Origin: Pseudomonadota bacterium
GTDB lineage: Bacteria > Pseudomonadota > Gammaproteobacteria > Steroidobacterales > Steroidobacteraceae
Length of the DNA: 6,865 nucleotides
Direction of reading: 5' to 3'
NCBI GenBank assembly: GCA_021838065.1
Contig: JAKCEJ010000165.1
Span: 1 to 6,865 of the forward strand
Each line of letters begins with the position of its first letter. The stretch's first letter is position 1. Made by a program: the position numbers and the translations under genes. This document shows, one piece after another, positions 1 through 5,715 of this stretch. The notes beneath the pieces were generated by a model. That model was not told the origin of the DNA, did no database searches, and saw only the letters and a program-made list of their open reading frames with translations.

Positions 1-104
<104 letters not shown>

Positions 105-212
105 GCCTGCGCCGCGAGTCGCCCCGCGGTCGCTCCGCCCTGTGCGTGCGTCCTGTGACGCGCCGCGGCGCTGAGGCTCAAGCGGCTGGCGCACGCCCGC
201 CGGCGGTTCGCC

Positions 213-217
213 GGAGG
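213..217 (+). promoter_or_regulatory. Likely ribosome binding site of the VIT/CCC1 gene, partly in a hairpin
   Basis: GGAGG lies 14 bases before the ATG at 232, longer than the usual 5-10 base spacing. Its first two G residues are also the 3' end of a perfect 6-bp hairpin (200-205 with 209-214, loop GTT). It is the only good Shine-Dalgarno match upstream of this start. The hairpin could dampen translation, but this is inference. Confidence 0.4.
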
Positions 218-231
218 TTCGAGCGGCCGCC

Positions 232-1275
232 ATGAATCACGACGTCGCGGCGAGCTGGCTGCACGAGAAGGAATCCGCCTGGCTGTACCGTCACGTCGCC
301 GCTGCGCAGAGCGATCCGCACCACCGGCGCCTGTTCGAACAGCTGGCTGCCGCCGCCGAGGAGCAGGCGCAGCGCTGGGAGGAGTCCGCGCGCCGCTCGG
401 GCGGATCACTCACACTCGAGTTCCAACCTTCGCCGCGCGCCCGCGTGGTGGCCCGCCTGGTCCGCTGGTTCGGGCCCCGCGCACTGCGCTCCGTGCTGGC
501 CGCCATGAAGCTGCGGGGCCTCTCGGTGTACAGCGGCCCGGCCGTGGCCGGCCACGACATGCCGACCACTCTGTCGGAGGTCGGAGCCCGGCATCGTGGC
601 GGTCTCGGCGGCAACCTCCGGGCGACGGTGTTCGGCGTCAACGACGGTCTGCTCGCCAATGCCAGTCTGGTCATGGGCATCTCGGGCGCGAGCAACGCCG
701 CCGGCTGGGTGCTGCTCACGGGCGTCGCGGGACTGCTGGCCGGCGCTCTGTCCATGGCGGCCGGCGAGTACGTCTCGGTGCGCTCGCAGCGCGAGATGTA
801 CGAGTACCAGATTGCGCTCGAGCGCGCTGAAATCGCCGAGTACCCTGAAGAGGAAGCCGAGGAGCTGGCGCTGATCTACGCCGCCCGTGGCATGCCCCTG
901 CCGCAGGCGCGGGAGGTCAGCCACTCGCTGCTCTCCCAGCCCGAGCACGCCCTGGATGTGCTCGCCCGCGAGGAGCTCGGGCTGAGTCCGGAGCTGCTGG
1001 GCTCGCCCTGGGGCGCAGCCTGGGCCTCGTTTCTTGCCTTTGCCTTTGGCGCCGCGGTGCCGCTGGTGCCCTTCCTGGCGGGTGGCTCCGGCGGCGCAGC
1101 CGTCCTCGCCGCCGCCGCCCTGACCGCCGCGACGCTGTTCGTCGTGGGACTGGCGATCAGCCTGTTCACCGGCCGGCACGCGCTGCGCGGCGCGCTGCGC
1201 ATGGTGCTGATCGGCGGCGCGACCGGGCTCGTGACCTTTCTGCTCGGCCGCGCGCTCAGCGGGGTGCTGCACTGA
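232..1275 (+). CDS. VIT1/CCC1-family iron/manganese transporter with ferritin-like N-terminal domain
   Basis: A 347-residue membrane protein. The C-terminal part is a clear VIT/CCC1 transporter. It has the family signature VFGVNDGLLANASLVMG (133-149, with Asp138), a second helix at about 157-178 ending in the AAGEYVSVRSQRE motif (Glu179), a Glu-rich cytosolic section (about 188-250, likely metal binding), then three helices at about 259-282, 287-311 and 321-341. That is the five helices expected of the family, whose members export Fe2+ or Mn2+ or store it in vacuoles. Residues 10-50 resemble the rubrerythrin/ferritin-like domain fused to bacterial members (MbfA type), with Glu12 and Tyr19 in the expected spacing. 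The usual ExxH motif of the second helix reads A42-E-E-Q45, so diiron binding may be lost. Residues 60-125 are a basic linker. The ATG at 232 is preferred because it keeps the complete ferritin-like helix. Family assignment is firm; the metal is inferred. Confidence 0.9.
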   Translation: MNHDVAASWLHEKESAWLYRHVAAAQSDPHHRRLFEQLAAAAEEQAQRWEESARRSGGSLTLEFQPSPRARVVARLVRWFGPRALRSVLAAMKLRGLSVYSGPAVAGHDMPTTLSEVGARHRGGLGGNLRATVFGVNDGLLANASLVMGISGASNAAGWVLLTGVAGLLAGALSMAAGEYVSVRSQREMYEYQIALERAEIAEYPEEEAEELALIYAARGMPLPQAREVSHSLLSQPEHALDVLAREELGLSPELLGSPWGAAWASFLAFAFGAAVPLVPFLAGGSGGAAVLAAAALTAATLFVVGLAISLFTGRHALRGALRMVLIGGATGLVTFLLGRALSGVLH

Positions 1276-1288
1276 GCCGCGGGGTGTT

Positions 1289-1316
1289 TTGCGCGCTGGG
1301 CTCCGTGAGGCATAGT
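1289..1316 (+). promoter_or_regulatory. Weak candidate sigma-70 promoter for the FAD oxidoreductase operon
   Basis: TTGCGC (1289-1294), a 16-base spacer and CATAGT (1311-1316) give a 3/6 and 4/6 match to the -35 and -10 consensus. The expected start of transcription would be near 1323, leaving a leader of about 35 bases. It is the best candidate in the 82-base gap, but such matches occur by chance. Confidence 0.25.
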
Positions 1317-1357
1317 CCGTTGCCGATGGACGTCTTTCACCGCCCGCGGGCGCGCCG

Positions 1358-2788
1358 ATGAGCGCCCCCGCACCGCCGCTGCTCGAGCGCCTCGCCGGCG
1401 TCGTCGGGCCGGGCCGCCTGCTCACGGCCGATTCGGACCTGGCGCCCTTTCTGACCGACCACCGTGAGCTTTACCACGGTCGCGCATTCGCCGTCGCACA
1501 GCCCGAGACGGCCGGGCAGGTCGCCGAGCTCCTCGCCGTGTGCAACGCGCACCGCATCGGCGTCGTGCCTCAGGGCGGCAACACCGGCTATTGCGGCGGC
1601 GCGACTCCGGATGACAGCGGCGCTCAGCTCGTGATCAGCCTCGCGCGGCTGAACCGCATCCGCACGGTCGATGCACTCAACGACTCGCTGATCGCCGAAG
1701 CCGGCTGCGTGCTCGCCGACGTACAGCGTGCGGCGCAGGCCGCGCAGCGCTTCTTCCCGCTCAGCCTCGGCTCCGAGGGCAGCTGTCAGATCGGCGGCAA
1801 CCTCTCGACCAATGCCGGCGGGGTGCACGTGTTGCGCTACGGCATGATGCGCGATCTGGTGCTGGGGCTCGAGGTGGCGCTCGCCGACGGCCGGTTGCTG
1901 TCCTCGCTCACCCGACTGCGCAAGGACAACACCGGCTACGACATCAAATCGCTGTTTCTCGGCGCCGAGGGCACCCTCGGCATCATCACCGCCGCCAGCC
2001 TCAAGCTCTTTGCGCGCATCCGCGCGACGGCGACTGCGTTCGCGGCGGTGCGCGATCCGGGCGCGGCCGTCGAGCTGCTCGCCCGGCTGCGCGAGGCGAG
2101 CGGCGAGCGGGTGAGCTCCTTCGAGCTCATTCCGCGCATCGCGGTGGAGCTGACCACACGGCACATCCCGGGCGTGCGCGACCCGCTCGACGCTGCCCAT
2201 GCGTGGTATGTGTTGTGCGAGCTGACCTCGGCACGCGCGGCGGACCCGTGTGATGCGATGCTGACCGAATGCCTCGAGCCGGCGCTCGAGGAGGGCCTCG
2301 TGGAGGATGCCGTTGTGGTGCGCAATGAACGCGAACGATCGGCCCTGTGGAAACTGCGCGAGACTATCCCCGAAGCGCAGCGGCGCGACGGCGCGAGCCT
2401 CAAGCATGACATCTCCGTCCCGGTGTCGGCGATCCCGGCGTTCATCGAGCGCGCCGGTCAATGGGTGCGCGATCACGTGCCCGACGGCCGGCTGGTCTCC
2501 TACGGCCACGTGGGCGATGGCAACCTCCACTTCAACATCAACCAGGCGAGCGCAACCGACCGCGCCGCGTTTCTCGCGCGCGGGGAGAGCGTCAAGCGCG
2601 CGATCCATGACCTGGTGCGCGAGTTCGACGGCAGCATCAGCGCCGAGCACGGCATCGGTCGGCTCAAGGTCGCCGAACTCGAGCGCTACGCGCCGGCGGT
2701 GGAGCTGGAACTGATGCATGCGGTGAAGCACGCCCTCGATCCCAACGGCATCCTGAACCCGGGCAAAGTACTTCGGGGGCCGCGGTGA
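1358..2788 (+). CDS. FAD-linked D-2-hydroxyacid dehydrogenase, D-2-hydroxyglutarate dehydrogenase-like
   Basis: A 476-residue flavoprotein, full length for the GlcD/D2HGDH/D-lactate dehydrogenase family, which oxidises D-2-hydroxyacids to 2-oxoacids and passes electrons to a quinone or ETF-type acceptor. The PCMH-type FAD domain is shown by PQGGNTGYCGG (71-81), GSEGSCQIGGNLSTNAGG (138-155) and the GAEGTLGII loop (202-210). The FAD-oxidase C-terminal domain has KHDISVPV (349-356), HVGDGNLH (384-391) and EHGIGRLK (430-437). His384, His391 and Glu430 match the metal ligands described for D2HGDH. It ends with the usual ALDPNGILNPGKVL. The overall pattern is closer to D2HGDH than to glycolate oxidase GlcD, but the substrate cannot be fixed from sequence; D-lactate is the main alternative. 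No clear Shine-Dalgarno site precedes the ATG. The stop overlaps the GTG start of the next gene, so the two are probably co-translated. Confidence 0.9.
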   Translation: MSAPAPPLLERLAGVVGPGRLLTADSDLAPFLTDHRELYHGRAFAVAQPETAGQVAELLAVCNAHRIGVVPQGGNTGYCGGATPDDSGAQLVISLARLNRIRTVDALNDSLIAEAGCVLADVQRAAQAAQRFFPLSLGSEGSCQIGGNLSTNAGGVHVLRYGMMRDLVLGLEVALADGRLLSSLTRLRKDNTGYDIKSLFLGAEGTLGIITAASLKLFARIRATATAFAAVRDPGAAVELLARLREASGERVSSFELIPRIAVELTTRHIPGVRDPLDAAHAWYVLCELTSARAADPCDAMLTECLEPALEEGLVEDAVVVRNERERSALWKLRETIPEAQRRDGASLKHDISVPVSAIPAFIERAGQWVRDHVPDGRLVSYGHVGDGNLHFNINQASATDRAAFLARGESVKRAIHDLVREFDGSISAEHGIGRLKVAELERYAPAVELELMHAVKHALDPNGILNPGKVLRGPR

Positions 2789-3225
2789 GCCGGCCCGTCC
2801 CGCCCGCCCGTCGCCCGAGCCTCGCGGTCCGGCTGCTCGCAACCGCGGCGCTCGCGAGCTGGCCGCTGCCGTTCTGGTGTGTCGCGCTGCGCATCGGAGC
2901 GGCGGCGCTGGCGGACACCGTGCTGCCGCTGCTGCTCGCCCTCGGTGCGCTCTCCCTGACGCTGCGCCTGTTGCTGCACCGGCACCGCGGGGACTTCGGC
3001 ATCTTCTTCCCCGACACGCGCGATCAGCGGGGCACTGTGGGCTCGATCCGCGTGAATGCGGCGCTGCTGCTGATATTCAACGTGGGGGCCGCGTGGTTCG
3101 TGCTGCACGATCCGCTCTCCAGGACCACCACCATCGTGATGCTGGTGTTGACCACGGTCTCGGCGATGAACCTCGCCGATGAGTCCTGGATGGCCCGCCG
3201 CCGCCGGCTTGCCTCGCGTTCCTGA
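2785..3225 (+). CDS. Hypothetical four-helix inner-membrane protein, translationally coupled to the FAD oxidase
   Basis: A 146-residue protein starting at GTG 2785, whose last two bases and following A form the TGA of the upstream flavoprotein gene (GTGA, 4-base overlap). A G-rich stretch, CGGGGG (2774-2779), can serve as ribosome binding site. I do not recognise the family. Four hydrophobic segments are visible at about 14-37, 40-64, 88-107 and 114-131. Between helices 2 and 3 lies a polar loop, HRHRGDFGIFFPDTRDQRG (65-83), and the C-terminus is strongly basic (RRRR 138-141), which by the positive-inside rule puts the C-terminus and this loop in the cytoplasm. There is no signal peptidase site and no Cys/His cluster typical of a cytochrome. 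Coupling to a membrane-associated dehydrogenase suggests an anchor or accessory role, but this is context only. Codon use and GC content match the neighbours. Confidence 0.75.
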   Translation: MSRPVPPARRPSLAVRLLATAALASWPLPFWCVALRIGAAALADTVLPLLLALGALSLTLRLLLHRHRGDFGIFFPDTRDQRGTVGSIRVNAALLLIFNVGAAWFVLHDPLSRTTTIVMLVLTTVSAMNLADESWMARRRRLASRS

Positions 3226-3244
3226 GGAGCGCGCGCCGCGCGGC

Positions 3245-3273
3245 TTGACGCCTGCGATCGAATTGAGGAGACT
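3245..3273 (+). promoter_or_regulatory. Candidate promoter of the btuB leader
   Basis: TTGACG (3245-3250) is a 5/6 match to the -35 consensus. With a 17-base spacer the -10 would be GAGACT (3268-3273), only 3/6. Transcription would then start near 3280, two bases before the first base of riboswitch stem P1 (3282). That placement is where a riboswitch transcript should start and is the main support. Confidence 0.4.
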
Positions 3274-3281
3274 ACCGGCCA

Positions 3282-3464
3282 CGTGCTGGTTCCCCGGCTA
3301 TGGCCGGGGAGGCAAGAGGGAACGCGGTGAGACTTCAGACAAGTCGATGCCGTGGCTACCCCCGTAACTGTAAGCGGCGAGTCCGCGTCCAACATGGCCA
3401 CTGGGAATACTGGGAAGGCCGGACGCACGATCACGACCCGCGAGCCAGGAGACCTGCCAGCGCG
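3282..3464 (+). ncRNA. Cobalamin (B12) riboswitch aptamer upstream of btuB
   Basis: A complete cobalamin riboswitch. The closing stem P1 pairs 3282-3289 with 3457-3464 (8 bp, one G-U). A perfect 7-bp hairpin follows (3292-3298 with 3303-3309, loop TATG), then GAGGGAACGCGGTG (3316-3329) and the CCGT/GCGG stem (3362-3365 with 3374-3377) carrying the conserved AACTGTAA loop (L5). Next come GCCACTGGGAATACTGGGAAGGC (3397-3419, quoted in part: GCCACTGG and GGGAAGGC) and the B12 box AGCCAGGAGACCTGCC (3443-3458). In this class, cobalamin binding folds the core and brings L5 against a downstream loop (L13), repressing the next gene. Here the next gene is a BtuB receptor, the textbook target. No run of T typical of an intrinsic terminator follows, so control is probably translational or Rho-dependent. 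I found no exact 5-base complement of L5 between 3465 and 3690. Confidence 0.95.
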
Positions 3465-3681
3465 GTCACCCAACCGGTGGGCGGGGAGCACCACACGGAG
3501 CGGTCATTCGCAGCGGTGACACTGGAGCCGGTGCGCGGACCGTGGGATCGAGGTTCCACGCAGAGCGACGCAAGAGGCGTGCGGAGCGAAAGCTCGGCGC
3601 GCGGACTGTGCGTTCGATGTTGCCATGCGCATCGGCTGTCGTTGCCACGCCCCCGACGGGGCACCGCTACGGAGCACCGCG
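3465..3681 (+). promoter_or_regulatory. Long btuB leader after the aptamer: candidate expression platform
   Basis: This 217-base stretch between aptamer and start codon has no convincing gene. It holds several small hairpins. One sits directly after P1 (3467-3470 with 3476-3479, loop CAACC), in the position where a regulatory P13 stem is expected. A second pairs 3541-3547 with 3554-3560 (7 bp, one G-U). A third is GAGC-GAAA-GCTC (3584-3595) with a GNRA loop, and a fourth is GCCCC/GGGGC (3649-3653 with 3658-3662). In addition CGCATCG (3628-3634) is perfectly complementary to CGATGCG (3680-3686), which includes the preferred btuB ATG. No poly-T terminator was seen. Which of these responds to the aptamer cannot be decided by eye. 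Confidence 0.45.
3671..3674 (+). promoter_or_regulatory. Ribosome binding site that decides the btuB start
   Basis: GGAG lies 7 bases before the ATG at 3682. The alternative in-frame ATG at 3625 has no Shine-Dalgarno match upstream, and the ATG at 3784 would give a signal peptide without basic residues, so 3682 is the preferred start. Confidence 0.55.
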
Positions 3682-5634
3682 ATGCGATTGATACCGATTC
3701 CGCCTCCCTCCTCTGCACTTTCCCGCCTCACGCGCACGCCTAAGAGCCGCACGCCGGCCGGCGCCGCCCGAGGCGCCCCGGCGATGCTGTTGTGCCTAGC
3801 CGCTGCCGCCGCACCGGCCGCCACCGCGGCAGCGCCGGGCACAGTGCCGACCGTTGTCATATCGGCGGCCACGTTCCCCCAGACCCTGGCCCAGGCGCTG
3901 CCCAGCGTGAGCGTGATTACCCGCGAGCAGATCGAGATGAGCGGCGTGAAGAACCTGACGACGCTCCTGCAACGGGTCGCCGGCGTGCAGATCACCTCCA
4001 ACGGGGGTCCCGGACAGCCGGCCACGACTTACCTCGAGGGCTTCGGCGGCATCGACGCGGGGGTGCTGGTCCTCGTCAACGGCGTGCCGATCACGCCCGA
4101 GGACGCCTCCGGCGGCAGCAATTACCTGGAGAATCTCACCACCGACCAGATCCAGCGCATCGAGGTCATTCACGGCAACGTGTCGGCGATCTACGGCTCG
4201 GGGGCCATCGGCGGGGCGATCCTGATCACCACGCGCGAGGGCGGCCGCAAGACACGGGCCGATGTCTCGCTGAGCGCGGGCAGCCGCAACACGGCGACGG
4301 TCTCGGCCAATGCCAGTGGGCAGATCGATCACACCCGCCTGCAGATTGGCGTCAGCCGCTACACGACCGCCGGCATCCCCTCGATCAATCCGGCGCAAAG
4401 CACTTTCGTCACCTCCAACAGGTCCGACGGCTACCACAACCTGACGGTCAATGGATCGGTCGTGCAGGACCTCGCCGCTCACGAACAGCTCGGGGCGCGC
4501 GCATTCCTGAGCGACGGACGCTATACCTACGACAACGACACTTCCGGCGGACGCACCCGACAGTCGCTGCTGCAGCTGTTCAGCGACAATCGCCTCGGCT
4601 CGATCTGGACCTCGCACCTGAGCCTCTCGCGCCAGCGCACCGAAAACATCAACCTCGGCAGCTACGCCGAAACGTACCGCTCAACCAACCTGGACGTGCT
4701 GTGGCGCAACGTGGTCCGGCTGTCGAGGAGCTGGACGCTGACCGGCGGCGCCACTCATCAGCACCAATCGGTTACGAGCACCGGACAGGGCGGCATCCCG
4801 AGCACCTCGCGCGGCCTTACCGCGGTGTTCGCCGGCCTCGACGGCTCGCTCGGCGGCAACGAGCTGCAGCTCAACGTGCGCCACGACCAGATCGACGGCT
4901 ACACCGGCAACGAGAACACCTTCTTCGCCGGCTACGGGCGCGCCCTGGGCCACGGATTGAAGGCGATCGCCAGCTACGCCAGCGCGTTCAACGCGCCCCC
5001 GCTCGGCTACCTCTACTACAACAGCCCCTACTGGGCCGCCAATCCGCGCCTGAAGCCCGAGTCGGCGCACACGGTCGAGGCGGCGCTGCAGTGGTCGAAG
5101 GCTTTGAACGAGGTGCGCGTCACGCTCTTCCAGACCACCGGCAGCGACCTGTGGGGCTATGGCACGACACCCGGCGGGCTGATGGAGTTTCAGAACATCA
5201 CCCGGACCCGCACCCGTGGGCTCGAGCTCAGCGCCCACGGCGCCTGGCGGCGATGGAGTTACGGGGCGAACCTGACCCTGCAGCAGCCCCTCGCCCTCAG
5301 CAGCCCCGGGCATCCGACCCTGCAGCGCCTCGCGCGCAGCATCGCCAACATCAGTCTCCAGTACGACTTCGGGCGCGTATCGACCGCTCTGGCCGTTCAT
5401 TACACCGGTCCGCGGCCGGATGTCACGTACACGCCGACCTTTGCGACGCTGCCCGTGACGCTCGGCAGCTATACGACCGTGACGCTGACCGCGGGCGGAC
5501 CGATCCGCTCCACCTGGCGCTGGAGCGTGCGGGCCGAGAACCTGCTCGACAAACGGTACGAGACGGCCTACAGCTATAATTCGATGCCCTTCGGGCTGTT
5601 CGCGGAACTGACCTGGCGGCCGCTCGGGCCGTGA
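3682..5634 (+). CDS. btuB: BtuB-type TonB-dependent cobalamin receptor, outer membrane
   Basis: A 650-residue outer-membrane receptor for vitamin B12, energised by TonB-ExbBD. From the ATG at 3682 the protein has a long basic N-region, then a hydrophobic signal core starting MLLCLAAAAA (35-44), with cleavage probably after the Ala-rich stretch near 51. The TonB box is TVVIS (57-61). The plug domain (about 65-190) has SVSVITREQIEMSG, LLQRVAGVQITSNGG, VLVLVNGVP, QRIEVIHGNVSAIYGS and AIGGAILITTREGG, all matching the BtuB plug. The rest forms the beta-barrel, with NLLDKRYETAYSY near the C-terminus, the same motif as in E. coli BtuB. Length is close to the family (E. coli about 614). The last residues are WRPLGP, so the usual terminal aromatic residue is not at the very end. 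The cobalamin riboswitch upstream strongly supports B12 as substrate rather than a siderophore. Starts at 3625 (669 residues) and 3784 are possible but less likely. Confidence 0.93.
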   Translation: MRLIPIPPPSSALSRLTRTPKSRTPAGAARGAPAMLLCLAAAAAPAATAAAPGTVPTVVISAATFPQTLAQALPSVSVITREQIEMSGVKNLTTLLQRVAGVQITSNGGPGQPATTYLEGFGGIDAGVLVLVNGVPITPEDASGGSNYLENLTTDQIQRIEVIHGNVSAIYGSGAIGGAILITTREGGRKTRADVSLSAGSRNTATVSANASGQIDHTRLQIGVSRYTTAGIPSINPAQSTFVTSNRSDGYHNLTVNGSVVQDLAAHEQLGARAFLSDGRYTYDNDTSGGRTRQSLLQLFSDNRLGSIWTSHLSLSRQRTENINLGSYAETYRSTNLDVLWRNVVRLSRSWTLTGGATHQHQSVTSTGQGGIPSTSRGLTAVFAGLDGSLGGNELQLNVRHDQIDGYTGNENTFFAGYGRALGHGLKAIASYASAFNAPPLGYLYYNSPYWAANPRLKPESAHTVEAALQWSKALNEVRVTLFQTTGSDLWGYGTTPGGLMEFQNITRTRTRGLELSAHGAWRRWSYGANLTLQQPLALSSPGHPTLQRLARSIANISLQYDFGRVSTALAVHYTGPRPDVTYTPTFATLPVTLGSYTTVTLTAGGPIRSTWRWSVRAENLLDKRYETAYSYNSMPFGLFAELTWRPLGP

Positions 5635-5668
5635 TTCAAGCCGCTGCGCGTCTGCGCCGTCCGATGGG

Positions 5669-5697
5669 CTGCCAGAGCGCCGCCGACGCGGTACAAT
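5669..5697 (+). promoter_or_regulatory. Sigma-70-like promoter of the small membrane protein gene
   Basis: CTGCCA (5669-5674, 4/6 match to -35), exactly 17 bases of spacer, and TACAAT (5692-5697, 5/6 match to -10). This is the best promoter match I see in the window. The predicted start of transcription, about 7 bases after the -10, falls at 5703-5705, on or beside an in-frame ATG at 5704. It gives the downstream gene its own expression, separate from the riboswitch unless btuB transcripts read through. Confidence 0.6.
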
Positions 5698-5704
5698 GAA
5701 AAGA

Positions 5705-5710
5705 TGAGGT
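5705..5710 (+). promoter_or_regulatory. Ribosome binding site supporting the start at 5716
   Basis: TGAGGT pairs with the 16S anti-Shine-Dalgarno sequence and sits 5 bases before ATG 5716. It overlaps the alternative ATG at 5704. If transcription starts near 5704 the site is at the extreme 5' end of the mRNA. Confidence 0.45.
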
Positions 5711-5715
5711 CCAAT

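Noticed and set aside
112..129. CCGCG/CGCGG hairpin after the acidic-tail gene (possible terminator)
   Set aside because: Five GC pairs with an 8-base loop and no T tract; not enough for an intrinsic terminator call.
1337..2842. Long minus-strand open frame of about 500 codons opposite the FAD oxidase
   Set aside because: High GC content opens antisense frames. The product is rich in Arg, Ala, His and Gln with no domain, while the plus strand carries an unmistakable flavoprotein.
3229..3241. GC-only hairpin right after the stop of the small membrane protein gene (possible terminator)
   Set aside because: Only 5 bp with a 3-base loop and no following run of T; alternating GC sequence makes this likely by chance.
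3617..3691. Possible 24-codon leader peptide ending 10 bases into btuB
   Set aside because: ATG at 3617 and TGA at 3689-3691 could couple to the btuB start, but there is no Shine-Dalgarno site and no meaningful codon pattern such as a regulatory run of one amino acid.
3300..3743. Open frame of 147 codons across the btuB leader
   Set aside because: It runs through the cobalamin riboswitch, starts inside a riboswitch hairpin without a ribosome binding site, and has no recognisable protein features.
3792..5579. Plus-strand open frame of about 595 codons inside btuB in another frame
   Set aside because: Arg/Pro/His-rich low-complexity translation typical of a GC-rich shadow frame; the btuB frame has all family motifs.
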